NCBI GenBank assembly: GCA_002449765.1
Contig: DJXN01000004.1
Coordinates: 42,932-106,931 of the forward strand
Direction: 5' to 3'
DNA length: 64,000 bases
From: Fibrobacter sp. UBA7003
GTDB taxonomy: Bacteria; Fibrobacterota; Fibrobacteria; Fibrobacterales; Fibrobacteraceae
Of this stretch, positions 34,293-42,833 are shown piece after piece (the stretch's first letter is position 1; each line of letters starts with the position of its first letter). The translations under genes were made by a program, and so were the position numbers. The notes under the pieces were generated by a model. It was given only the letters and a program-made list of their open reading frames with translations. It was not told the DNA's origin and did no database searches.

Positions 34293-35801
34293 CTAGCAGG
34301 TCTCCGGCTTCATGAGCGGGAAGAGTTGAACGTCGCGGATGGTCTGCTGGTTCGTAAGCAGCATGACCATGCGGTCGATGCCGAAACCAACGCCGCCCGT
34401 AGGAGGCAGGCCACTTTCGATAGCGTGCATGAAGTTTTCGTCCATCGGGTGCGTTTCGCCTTCGCCACCGCGGCCGCGGCGCACCTGGTCTTCCAGGAGC
34501 TCACGCTGACGGATGGGGTCGTTAAGTTCGGTATAGGCGTTGCCCAGTTCCCATCCGTTAGCGTACGGCTCGAACTGTTCGATGAGTCCTTCGATGGTAC
34601 GGTGCTTCTTGCAGAGCGGGGTGCTCTCAGTCGGCATGTCTTTGATGAACGTCGGCTGGATGAGCTTGTCTTCCACGGTGAGCTCGAACAGTTCGAGGAT
34701 ACCGCGGCCGCGGCTGAATTCACCGTCCAGGTGTCCGCCGAGTTCTTCCATCTTGGCCTTGATTTCGTCGTCGCTCATCTCGTTCACCTTCAGGCCGCCG
34801 AACTTCTCGATGGCCTCAATCATGCTGTAGCGGGGCCACGGTGCCTTGAAGTCGATTTCCTTGCCCTGGTAGTCAATCTTGGTGGTGCCGTTCGCCGCAA
34901 TGCAGGCGCGTTCGTAGATGTTCTCGAAGTGCACCATCATGTCGTTGTAGTCGGCGTATGCTTCGTAGAACTCGAGGCCGGTGAATTCCGGGCTGTGCGT
35001 GCGGTCCATGCCTTCGTTACGGAAGTTCTTGGAGAACTCGAAGACCTTTTCCATGCCGCCCACGATGCAGCGCTTCAGGTAGAGTTCCGGGGCCACGCGC
35101 AGGTAGAGCGTCATGTCGCAAGCGTTGTGGTGTGTGGTGAACGGGCGGGCGTTCGCGCCACCGTAAATCGGCTGGAGCGTCGGGGTCTCGACTTCGATGA
35201 ATCCCTTTTCAATGAGGTATTCGCGGATAGCCTGCAGAATCTTGAAGCGCTTGATGAACACGTCCTTCACGTCGTCGTTCAGCGCCATGTCGATGTAACG
35301 CTGGCGGTAGCGGGTATCCACGTCGGCAAACTCGTTGAACACGACCTTGTTGCCGTTCTCGTCGACCTTCTCTTTGGCGACAGGGAGCGGGCGCACGGCC
35401 TTACTGAGCATCGTCACCTTCTTCACGTGCACGGAGTACTCGCCCGTCTGCGTCTCGAACATGAAGCCGTTCACGCCGATAAAGTCACCGAGGTCGGTCA
35501 TCTTGACGACTTCGTAGTTCTCCTCGCCCACCTCGTCGCGGGCGCAAACCACCTGGAGGCGGCCATAGCGGTCCTTCAGGTGCATGAAGCACATCTTTCC
35601 CTTGCGGTTGAAGCGGACCACACGGCCAGCGAAGGCGACTTCCTCGCCCGATGCCATCAGGGCTTCCTTGTTTTCCTTGAGCATCTTGGAATCGTGCGTG
35701 CGGTTGAACTTGTGCGGATAGGCCTCGATGCCCATTTCCTTGAACTTCGCAAGCTTCGCCAAACGAGCTTGCACCTGGTCATTCATGTCTTGCATTGCCA
35801 T
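34293..35801 (-). CDS. lysS: Lysine-tRNA ligase, class II
   Basis: 502 residues from ATG 35801, chosen for AGGA 8 nt upstream; a longer frame adds seven unsupported residues. N-terminal OB-fold anticodon domain (about 55-150), then the class II core: motif 2 FRNEGMDRTHSPEFT, and motif 3 GGVGFGIDRMVMLLT near the C-terminus. Charges tRNA-Lys. TATCTTTA just upstream (minus strand, near 35843) could be its -10. Confidence 0.95.
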   Translation of the reverse strand: MAMQDMNDQVQARLAKLAKFKEMGIEAYPHKFNRTHDSKMLKENKEALMASGEEVAFAGRVVRFNRKGKMCFMHLKDRYGRLQVVCARDEVGEENYEVVKMTDLGDFIGVNGFMFETQTGEYSVHVKKVTMLSKAVRPLPVAKEKVDENGNKVVFNEFADVDTRYRQRYIDMALNDDVKDVFIKRFKILQAIREYLIEKGFIEVETPTLQPIYGGANARPFTTHHNACDMTLYLRVAPELYLKRCIVGGMEKVFEFSKNFRNEGMDRTHSPEFTGLEFYEAYADYNDMMVHFENIYERACIAANGTTKIDYQGKEIDFKAPWPRYSMIEAIEKFGGLKVNEMSDDEIKAKMEELGGHLDGEFSRGRGILELFELTVEDKLIQPTFIKDMPTESTPLCKKHRTIEGLIEQFEPYANGWELGNAYTELNDPIRQRELLEDQVRRGRGGEGETHPMDENFMHAIESGLPPTGGVGFGIDRMVMLLTNQQTIRDVQLFPLMKPETC

Positions 35802-36035
35802 AATCGGTATCCTGTGATACAATCACGTGAAATTTTGAACGTGGTAAAGATAGAAATTTACGGTTTCTTTCATATAATACATGATCAAAACACGAATTGT
35901 TTCGCCTTTGTAAAAATCTTTTTCAGCACCATTTTGGCTCATTTTGGGGGTCTAATCCGTTTTAAGGATAGAGGCACTGCAATTCCGCAGTGTCGCCTAC
36001 CCCCGTCGGCACATGTCGACGGAAAGGACATCTTC

Positions 36036-36995
36036 ATGTCTAAAAAAAACAACACAGATAATGAACAGATTGTCGACTCGGTTATCCGCGACATCGCGTA
36101 CGAATTCAACACCATCGTAGACTCCGTGAAGGACGACGAGAGCGGTTTCATTCATGACCGCTACTTCCGTTTCGCTTTTGCAGAACCCAAGCGGATGGCA
36201 GAACTCCTGACACTGTTCTCGTACCACAACCCCACGCTCAAGGCTTTCCTCGACACCATCGACCTCGGAAGCCTCCGCGGGGCGCGTGAGAACCATTCCA
36301 CCGCAAAGCACACAGGCTCCGCAGACCTCGTATTCGAAGCGAATATCAAGGACGGTGGCGTGGCGGGCCTCTACGTGGGCATCATTGCCGAGCATAAGTC
36401 TAATAAGGATTCCTTGGTCATAACGCAGATCTCTGAATACTATCACCACCTTTTCCTCGAACGCAAGAAAGACGTTCCCGTGATGGCCTTTATCGTCTAT
36501 AATGGTGAAGATGGCTGGGATCCGCTTTCCGAGAAGCGCTTTCCGGACTATCCCGAGTTCTATCACGACATCGGCTACCCCTTCAAGGTGGAATATCTGG
36601 ATGTGGGCCATGCCATTGACGACGTGGATTTGAAGGGTGTTTCTCCCATCACCCTTGTCGCCCTGACGGCAATGAAGTATATTTGGGATGTGGAGAAATT
36701 CTCCATCTCTTTCCGCGAGGCGGCAGCATTCCTGCTCAAGAAGCAGAATACTGCCGAAGGGCGGGATTTCATCAAGCAGTCGCTTTCGTACTTTTTCTGG
36801 AAGTGGCCCTACAAAAGCGAGGCAATCAAGATGGACAGACCTGAAATCATCGCTAATAAGGGTTACGAAACCTTCGGTGAGCACTTCTTCAACAAGGGTG
36901 TCGCAGATACCATCAGTGTCCTCAAAGACATGGGGATGCCCGCCGAGAAGATTGCCGAAGTGCAAGCCCGGCTTGATGCAAAAAAATCGCAATAG
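36036..36995 (+). CDS. Rpn/YhgA-like PD-(D/E)XK nuclease-transposase family protein
   Basis: 319 residues from ATG 36036 (GGAAAGGA upstream; the open frame extends far upstream only as antisense of lysS). Family layout: HDRYFRFAFAEPKRMAELL near residue 45, catalytic strand GSADLVFEA followed by IIAEHKS (D...ExK, about residues 105-130), and a helical C-terminal part with GMPAEKIAEVQ. Rpn proteins are recombination-promoting nucleases that resemble transposases; some act in phage defence. Stands alone; no inverted repeats bound it. Confidence 0.8.
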   Translation: MSKKNNTDNEQIVDSVIRDIAYEFNTIVDSVKDDESGFIHDRYFRFAFAEPKRMAELLTLFSYHNPTLKAFLDTIDLGSLRGARENHSTAKHTGSADLVFEANIKDGGVAGLYVGIIAEHKSNKDSLVITQISEYYHHLFLERKKDVPVMAFIVYNGEDGWDPLSEKRFPDYPEFYHDIGYPFKVEYLDVGHAIDDVDLKGVSPITLVALTAMKYIWDVEKFSISFREAAAFLLKKQNTAEGRDFIKQSLSYFFWKWPYKSEAIKMDRPEIIANKGYETFGEHFFNKGVADTISVLKDMGMPAEKIAEVQARLDAKKSQ

Positions 36996-37004
36996 CAAAA
37001 AAAA

Positions 37005-37076
37005 TCAAGAGAATTTATTCTCTTGACCAACATTCATCAAAAAATATTGAGCAGGAAAATAATTTTTCCGCTCAAT
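37005..37076. repeat. Two consecutive palindromes after the Rpn-like gene
   Basis: TCAAGAGAAT-TT-ATTCTCTTGA (37005-37026, perfect 10-bp stem) and ATTGAGC-A-GGAAAA ... TTTTCC-GCTCAAT (37046-37076). No T-run follows either on the plus strand, so they may protect the 3' end rather than terminate. Confidence 0.6.
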
Positions 37077-37082
37077 AATTAT

Positions 37083-37146
37083 AAAAAAATGCATCGGGAA
37101 CCTTCCTGCAGTCCGGCATCACCAGTCGGCGCGTGTTTTCCGATGC
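37083..37146 (-). terminator. Long-loop terminator of the FISUMP gene
   Basis: GCATCGG/CCGATGC stem with about 40 nt between the arms, followed on the minus strand by ATTTTTTTAT, 40 nt after the stop at 37188. Confidence 0.6.
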
Positions 37147-37187
37147 TTTAAAAATTATAGATTCTTTTCAAACAGGGAGCAAGAGGA

Positions 37188-38327
37188 TTAGTCCTTGACG
37201 CAACGGACAGGGAAAGCCCATCTCTTTTCAAGCAATTCCAATGAGACTTTATCATTGGAACGTATTGCAAAAGCAAATACTTTGGTGGGATTATTGTCCC
37301 ATATACTATTTTTATTTTCGCTAGAACTCCAAATAAATGCAGCAGACCCAAAGTTTAAAAATCTTTCGCCTTCTAACAATACATAATCACGAGCACCTGT
37401 TGGAAAAAGAGAAAAACCAACGGAGTCATCTCCATTTTTTCCATTATTCCACCCTTCAGCGGATTTAAGTTTTTTACCAATCAAGGTAATTTCGCCAACC
37501 TCACTGAGTAATGTTTCAAAATCGTTCTTACTTGGTAGACGCCATCCCGTTGGGCATACTTTCCCCAATACATCCCAAACATAATAGCGGCCATACTTTT
37601 CACAATTATCTTCATTCCCATCATAACAAAAGCTTTTTCTAAGCACCCAACCATCTTTGGGCTTGTAGTTAATATTTTCAGCCATCCAAACTTGACTTCC
37701 AATCGTCACAGTTCTGTATTTTTTTCCATCACGGGGATCCGTCAAAGTATTCTTCATTATATTATCTGGGCTAGATTTATTCTCCGCCATTCCAACACCT
37801 CCATTCTTGGTCGATGATGTTGGAAGAATTTTCCCAAAAAAATCATCCGCTTCATGCTCGACATCTTCCAACAAACCTACGGCATCGTCTTTTCGGGTGG
37901 TAAAACTTGCCACCAAATTGTTCATCGACGTTTCATATAGTTCTACTGTAAGCGTAAGTTGCTTACCAAACTTGCCCACTCTTGCCTGAGCCACATAATC
38001 AGCGGCAATATTCTTTCCTGTTTCAACAAGACAACTTCCCTCACATTCTTCAAGAACTTTTCCTGGCGGAAGCATTGCATTGATGTTTTCTCGAGTCATA
38101 ATGATATAGCCCATATACGCAGGTAAGACTACCTTAGCCCTATCTCTAAGTTTGTCCGTAAGGAATACTTTTTCCGAGCGTCCTATAACATCCTTTTCTG
38201 ACACAGTTTCCAACACAGCAACATGAGTCGCTGCAAAGGATATTTCCGCAAGCAGAGAAACAAACATTACCAACAACACTTTTGAAAAATATTTTGATTG
38301 TTTTTCTTTTATCATAACGATCTTCAT
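37188..38327 (-). CDS. FISUMP-domain exported protein (Fibrobacter major paralogous domain)
   Basis: 379 residues. Signal peptide about residues 12-33. The N-terminal domain (about 34-170) resembles periplasmic proteins that combine HVAVLETVSEKD with a GKNIAADYVAQARVGKFG segment, like CsgG/TolB-N-type nucleotide-fold domains (inference). The C-terminal 185 residues are a FISUMP domain: DPRDGKKYRTVTIGSQVWMA, YYVWDVLGKVCPTGWRLPS, FIWSSSE and a terminal FPVRCVKD. FISUMP modules are abundant in Fibrobacter and related gut bacteria; role unknown, possibly binding. Base composition is more AT-rich than the surroundings. 16 nt downstream of the transglutaminase-like lipoprotein gene, same strand. 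Confidence 0.85.
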   Translation of the reverse strand: MKIVMIKEKQSKYFSKVLLVMFVSLLAEISFAATHVAVLETVSEKDVIGRSEKVFLTDKLRDRAKVVLPAYMGYIIMTRENINAMLPPGKVLEECEGSCLVETGKNIAADYVAQARVGKFGKQLTLTVELYETSMNNLVASFTTRKDDAVGLLEDVEHEADDFFGKILPTSSTKNGGVGMAENKSSPDNIMKNTLTDPRDGKKYRTVTIGSQVWMAENINYKPKDGWVLRKSFCYDGNEDNCEKYGRYYVWDVLGKVCPTGWRLPSKNDFETLLSEVGEITLIGKKLKSAEGWNNGKNGDDSVGFSLFPTGARDYVLLEGERFLNFGSAAFIWSSSENKNSIWDNNPTKVFAFAIRSNDKVSLELLEKRWAFPVRCVKD

Positions 38328-38343
38328 CGTTTATTCTTTTTTT

Positions 38344-40005
38344 TTAAGGAATGTTATTGGGCATGATGCCGACTTGTCGAAGAAGATCTATTGGGACAGC
38401 GATTGCTTCTCCAGATACAAAATATTCCAAATTCGCATCATATACATCATTGCCCTCAATATTTGCGTCAATGAATGTTGCATTTGGGTCACCAATCATT
38501 GTTGTTTCAACAAAATCCATGTCGCTATCTTGCGGATCAGCAAGCCATCCCACAAAGGCATGACCAGGAACAAAAATGACAAAAGTTTTAAAACCTATAC
38601 GTTCCAAAACCGAAGCGAACAACACGGCCGTTTCAATACATATACCTTGTTTTTTTCGAAGGGTTTCCGTAGGATAGTTGACCCTTTGGCCCAAGCTTCC
38701 CGCACCGTCATTTTCTACATATTTAATATTTCGCGATTGAAGGACTTCAAAGACAGCATTAATGACCAACATTGAATTTATTGCCTTCGAATAATCTGGG
38801 AAATAAATTTCTTGATATACGGCAAGTTTTCCATCTGGAAGCTTTTTTGCTACTTCGTCAACAATTCTCGATATGGAATCCGCCATCGGTGTTACCCAAA
38901 CGCCAATCCACATTCTCTTGTCCGGAATCGCTTCGTTCGAAAATATTTGCATTGGGTGGATAGTTATGGATTTAGACTCTGAATAGAATAGTATCTTGTG
39001 ATCATTTTCAAGTGCGTAGACTTCTACCTGACGAAAAGTCGGCTTAGGAGTTTGCAATGAATATAAAGCAAAATCATCAAATTTAAATGATGGCGAAAGA
39101 ACAATTTTTGAATTAGGTTCAACAACTCCCGTAGTGGTTATTGTATCAGTAAAATCAGGAATCCATGTTTTGACCATAACCTTCTTAGGATTACAGACAT
39201 CAATGGTTGTGTTACAAGAATCTGTTATAAAAATAGGGAATGGGGACTGAATTGTTATGGAATCACCATTTTCATCAGCAATAGGAAAATCCTTATACAT
39301 TAGCGAATACTGATTTGCGTATGCACCATAGATTTCATCCATACCATCATCCTCTGCATACAATGTTCGTATCACGCTTTGTCTGTAAATATCGCTATAA
39401 ACACTGTCATAGAGTTTGATATAAAGTGAATCATAATCCGCCTGTTTTAAACTATCAATAAGTGCTTGTCGAGCAGAATCAATCCATGCTTCGCTGAATG
39501 AACTATCAAAACGGGACTTATAGGCCGAATCTATATAGCTCTCCCCATAGAGGCTGTCAATGAGTGTCTGCCGCACCGAGTCCAACCATGCTTGACCAAA
39601 AGCCTTGTCAAATAGCTCTTCATTAACAGAATCTACATAGGCATCTCCGTAAAGGCTATCAATAAGTGCTTGACGAGTTGAATCCATCCAAGCCTCGCCA
39701 AAAGCCTGATCGAAAAGGTTTTTGTAAACAGTATCGATATTGGGAGCTGTTTTCACGCTATCCCAAAGAGAAGCAGAGATTTCTTTTCGTATTGCGTTTG
39801 CAAGGGAATCTAAGTTCACAACGGCGTCCCTGCCATCCTTACCATTTGTGCCTGGCAACCCATCCCTACCATCGCGTCCGTCAGCACCAGCTATTCCATC
39901 CTTGCCATCGGCTCCCGAACAGGCCACCATGCAAAGGCTTAAAGCCACAGTAATCAAAACTAGAAGTTTATTGAAAAACTGGAAGTAATGTTTTTCCACA
40001 GCCAT
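38344..40005 (-). CDS. Lipoprotein with collagen-like segment, tandem repeats and transglutaminase-like domain
   Basis: 553 residues from ATG 40005 (GGAGG 5 nt upstream). Lipoprotein signal ends MVAC (cysteine 29). Residues 31-60 are collagen-like Gly-X-Y triplets. Residues about 85-215 hold three and a half 34-residue repeats around AWLDSVRQTLIDSLYG. After a central beta-rich domain comes a papain-like transglutaminase core: GICIETAVLFASVLERIG (Cys about 455), FVPGHAFVGW (His about 480) and an acidic residue shortly after. Could be a protease-like or cross-linking surface protein. AT-rich like its neighbour and probably in the same transcript as the FISUMP gene. Confidence 0.75.
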   Translation of the reverse strand: MAVEKHYFQFFNKLLVLITVALSLCMVACSGADGKDGIAGADGRDGRDGLPGTNGKDGRDAVVNLDSLANAIRKEISASLWDSVKTAPNIDTVYKNLFDQAFGEAWMDSTRQALIDSLYGDAYVDSVNEELFDKAFGQAWLDSVRQTLIDSLYGESYIDSAYKSRFDSSFSEAWIDSARQALIDSLKQADYDSLYIKLYDSVYSDIYRQSVIRTLYAEDDGMDEIYGAYANQYSLMYKDFPIADENGDSITIQSPFPIFITDSCNTTIDVCNPKKVMVKTWIPDFTDTITTTGVVEPNSKIVLSPSFKFDDFALYSLQTPKPTFRQVEVYALENDHKILFYSESKSITIHPMQIFSNEAIPDKRMWIGVWVTPMADSISRIVDEVAKKLPDGKLAVYQEIYFPDYSKAINSMLVINAVFEVLQSRNIKYVENDGAGSLGQRVNYPTETLRKKQGICIETAVLFASVLERIGFKTFVIFVPGHAFVGWLADPQDSDMDFVETTMIGDPNATFIDANIEGNDVYDANLEYFVSGEAIAVPIDLLRQVGIMPNNIP

Positions 40006-40078
40006 AATAGCCTCCATTGTTTAAACTTATGGAGTTTGTCCCTGTCAGCAACGAGCCGAGCCATTTAAAAACAAGAAA

Positions 40079-40263
40079 AGGCGTAGATCGCTGCATTTAC
40101 CTGCGTGGGGCTCTCGACTGCCTTTAAGCGATAAACGCAAACGACCCACGCCCCAAACGGGCGACAATACTGTAAAAATACAGTTTGCCGAAACACGCAA
40201 AAACAAACCGCAAAAAGCGGCCTGACAAACGCATTTACGTGAGCGTTCGCCTTGTCTACGCTT
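40079..40263. ncRNA. Candidate structured RNA, strand uncertain
   Basis: A long-range helix GCGTAGA (40081-40087)/TCTACGC (40255-40261), extendable by two pairs, encloses three arms: GCGTGGG (40103-40109)/CCCACGC (40145-40151), CAA-ACTGTA/TACAGT-TTG (40165-40187), and CCGC/GCGG with an A5 loop (40208-40220). About 180 nt. On the minus strand the closing helix is followed by CTTTTCTTGTTTTT. I could not match it to tmRNA, RNase P, SRP or any riboswitch I know; 6S-like size only. No open frame covers it. Confidence 0.4.
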
Positions 40264-40412
40264 AAGGAAATTGTCGAGATTTCACACAGAAGACAAGAGC
40301 AAAAACTCTATTTCACTCAAAAAATAACATAAAATAGCACCAATTGATATGTTTTCGTCGTAAAAAAGGCCGTAATGAAAGAAAAATCACACATTTTACT
40401 TATTTTTACACA

Positions 40413-40428
40413 TTCCAACTTGGAATAG
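40413..40428. promoter_or_regulatory. Palindrome TTCCAACTTGGAATAG, copy 2 (possible operator)
   Basis: Identical 16 bases to 20903-20918. Here 74 nt before the DUF436-family gene. Confidence 0.35.
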
Positions 40429-40501
40429 GTGCACTCCAAAATTTCTATTTTTCTGCCCGAAATTATGTGGCGGCAGCCCCTTTCAAAAAGGAAAATTTTT
40501 T

Positions 40502-41101
40502 ATGGCAGGCTCTACTTACGAAGTTGAAGACAAGACTCTTATAGAACAAATTAAATCCGACGCTCATAGCGCAGCCTTACAACTCATCGAAAAAGCGCAC
40601 CTGACAAGCGGCCAAATCGTCGTTGTCGGCTGCAGCACGAGTTCAACACTCGGAAACAACATCGGGAGCCATTCCGTACCAGAAGTCGGCAAGGCTATTT
40701 TCGAAGGCCTACAATCCGCATTCAAGCCAAGCGGCATCTTTATCGCGGCTCAATGTTGCGAACATCTGAACCGCGCGATTATCATAGAGCACGCCGCAGT
40801 CCCGAATGCAGAAATCGTGAACGTAGTTCCACAACCCAAGGCGGGAGGCTCATTCGCCACCGCCTGCTACGCCGCATTCGAGCATCCGGTCGCAATCGAG
40901 CACATCAAGGCCGATGCCGGACTCGACATCGGCGGAACACTCATCGGAATGCACCTCAAGGAGGTCGCCGTCCCCCTACAGCTTACGCAAAACCACATCG
41001 GCAAAGCAATCCTGCTTGCCGCCCGCACACGTCCGAAATTCATCGGCGGGGATCGCGCGCACTACGACGAAAGCCTCAAGGACGGCTATCCGAAATTCTA
41101 G
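40502..41101 (+). CDS. DUF436 / TIGR01440 family protein (YwlG-like)
   Basis: 199 residues, usual length. Signature IVVVGCSTSSTLGNNIGSHS near residue 40, then QCCEHLNRAI and VPQPKAGGSFATACY. Conserved family of unknown biochemical role (B. subtilis ywlG lies near a phosphatase-like gene). AAGGAAAA precedes the ATG. Its last four bases overlap the end of the convergent SprT-like gene. Confidence 0.88.
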   Translation: MAGSTYEVEDKTLIEQIKSDAHSAALQLIEKAHLTSGQIVVVGCSTSSTLGNNIGSHSVPEVGKAIFEGLQSAFKPSGIFIAAQCCEHLNRAIIIEHAAVPNAEIVNVVPQPKAGGSFATACYAAFEHPVAIEHIKADAGLDIGGTLIGMHLKEVAVPLQLTQNHIGKAILLAARTRPKFIGGDRAHYDESLKDGYPKF

Positions 41102-41910
41102 AGTTCCTTGTGACGGTGCATGGCACGGATATTCTTCGGCAACACTTCCTTGTGCCACTTGATCCACTCGTCATAATAGATATATTGCCGTTCGCGCTGG
41201 CGAAAGACTCGGCCATGAACCGTGCGGCGTCCATTTTTGACTTCCACAGGAATCACCACATGCAGGCACTCATGATAAACGACGCCCGCGACAGCGTATA
41301 GCGGACAATTTGCGGCATCGTAGCCACGGCTGATGCTTATCAGGTGGAAATTTTCGCCCGTTATCGGATCCTTGCGTACGGAATGGAAGCTCAAGCCCCC
41401 CACACGATTACTCCAGGTAATACGGCAAGTCAGCTGTTCATCGAAATACGTATGGTTGATGGCGGCGAGCACGTCGTCGAGATTGAAGTAGCGGCCGCGC
41501 GGCTTGATTGGCGGAAGACGGCATGTGTTTTCGAGCGGGGAATCGCCCCGGTCCACCAGCACCTGATCGACAACTTCCCAAAAACGGGCAACAAGGTCCT
41601 TGACAATGGCCTTGTTCTTCTGCGTCTTGCGGCGGACTGCATGCTCCGCCCACTCGGCAGCAAGTTCGCGAGCAGCGGCAAATTCCGGCGCACGCATATA
41701 TTCCGGGAGCAAGACTTCCGGATGCCCGAAAAGAAAGCCGGCCTTGCAGCGGATGCTCCTTTTCATGCGGCTGTTATACTTGAAATGGACAAGGCCGTTC
41801 GCAGAACACTTTCCCGAAGGGCGCGGAGCAAGGGATTCCCCCTGGACATCGGCCTTCGGGGCCATGTTCAGTTGCGCGAAAAAATCCAACTGTCCTTCCG
41901 TTTCGTTCAA
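41098..41910 (-). CDS. SprT-like metallopeptidase-domain protein
   Basis: 270 residues. Zinc site YHECLHVVIP (HExxH, about residues 215-219) with the following HGRVFRQRER, where the third ligand is expected. A preceding TCRITWSNRVGGLSFHSVR segment is typical of the SprT fold. The N-terminal 100 residues are basic and helical. Known relatives (SPRTN) cut DNA-protein cross-links; bacterial function is poorly known. Coupled (ATGA overlap) to the YkgJ-like gene upstream. Confidence 0.8.
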   Translation of the reverse strand: MNETEGQLDFFAQLNMAPKADVQGESLAPRPSGKCSANGLVHFKYNSRMKRSIRCKAGFLFGHPEVLLPEYMRAPEFAAARELAAEWAEHAVRRKTQKNKAIVKDLVARFWEVVDQVLVDRGDSPLENTCRLPPIKPRGRYFNLDDVLAAINHTYFDEQLTCRITWSNRVGGLSFHSVRKDPITGENFHLISISRGYDAANCPLYAVAGVVYHECLHVVIPVEVKNGRRTVHGRVFRQRERQYIYYDEWIKWHKEVLPKNIRAMHRHKEL

Positions 41911-42659
41911 CCTAAAATTCCTTCGTATGCATTTAGCGAAAGCAACCCGCCGAAAAAGCTTTCGGGAAGGTCGAGCGCCGCATAGTGTTCAGAAATTCCG
42001 AGCAGGGCCTCCTCGATGTTGTCCGGCAGGTACACAATATAGCTTTCGTTCAGCTCGGTCTGGAGGGTTTCCGGCTTGCAATAGCAAGGTTCCGTCTGGC
42101 TAAAGTACATCCGGCACGAGACGGGGCGGAAGGCGTATTCTCCGCAGTCCCCCTTTGCATCGGAAAAGGGACAGGGCGTCCACATCGAAAAATAATCGTG
42201 AAGCGCCATGTCCTCGGCTGCATCCTCGGAATCGACCTCGCCCAGCCTTTTTACAAACAAATTATTAAAATTCTCCGAGCGGCCCAGACACGCCTCCATG
42301 ATGGTGATGAGGTCGCCGCGCTTGCGGATTTCCTGATACAGGTAAATGAGTTCGAACGGTTCCACCGACATGGGATAATGGTGGCAACAGTTTCCGCAGG
42401 CGGGCCTGCACTGGATAGGCTTTTCCTGCTGCGGCAACACGGCCTTGAGATACTGGTCGTAGGCAGCGTGGTAGGCCTTCGTGAATTCAACTATCCGGGG
42501 GAGCTCCTCGCGCAGGTTGTCGGGACCGACAGCCTGCGGGCGCCCGAGCCTTGCGGCGAGGGCGTCCAGGCGATCCCTTTCCGCCCCGAGGAGCGAACCC
42601 ATTTTCGCCTCGGCAATGCGGTATGCCCTCGTGGGGAAATAGTCTCTACAAAGTTCCAT
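41907..42659 (-). CDS. YkgJ-family zinc/iron-cluster protein
   Basis: 250 residues from ATG 42659. A longer frame runs 49 residues upstream, but that part is Phe/Lys-rich and lies across the neighbouring promoter region. Cysteine cluster CRPACGNCCHHYP near residue 95, and a second group CPFSDAKGDCGEYAFRPVSC further on, as in the CxxCxxCC family. Metal-binding, reaction unknown. No ribosome site; TATATT lies 8 nt before the ATG and AGGACA a further 18 nt upstream, so a leaderless transcript is plausible. Confidence 0.8.
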   Translation of the reverse strand: MELCRDYFPTRAYRIAEAKMGSLLGAERDRLDALAARLGRPQAVGPDNLREELPRIVEFTKAYHAAYDQYLKAVLPQQEKPIQCRPACGNCCHHYPMSVEPFELIYLYQEIRKRGDLITIMEACLGRSENFNNLFVKRLGEVDSEDAAEDMALHDYFSMWTPCPFSDAKGDCGEYAFRPVSCRMYFSQTEPCYCKPETLQTELNESYIVYLPDNIEEALLGISEHYAALDLPESFFGGLLSLNAYEGILG

Positions 42660-42833
42660 CGAGCACAAATATATCATTAACACATGAAATTTGTCCTTTT
42701 TTTCGAAAAAAAAGAAAGATTTGACATATAAATGAGTCGATTCTTCCTCATGCCCGAGCCAAAATCTTCCAAAGAAATTTATTTTTTGCTTATCGAATTC
42801 ATTCAAAAAATTTGTTTTTTGGAAGTTGGATTT

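Larger units (their letters stand above)
40006..40501. other. Divergent intergenic region of 496 bases
   Basis: No gene seen. It holds the RNA-like fold at 40079-40263, the palindrome at 40413-40428, and AT-rich DNA from 40262 to 40500. Confidence 0.5.

Noticed and set aside
34326..36035. Upstream extension of the Rpn-like gene through lysS
   Set aside because: This part is the antisense of lysS. ATG 36036 has a good ribosome site and begins the family-typical sequence.
40079..40263. tmRNA, RNase P RNA or SRP RNA
   Set aside because: No tRNA-like ends or tag frame, no GAGGAAAGTCC-type RNase P core, no SRP GGAAGCA loop motif was found on either strand.
42660..42806. 49-residue N-terminal extension of the YkgJ-like protein
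   Set aside because: It is Phe/Lys-rich, overlaps the upstream region of the divergent lipoprotein gene, and family members start near the chosen ATG.
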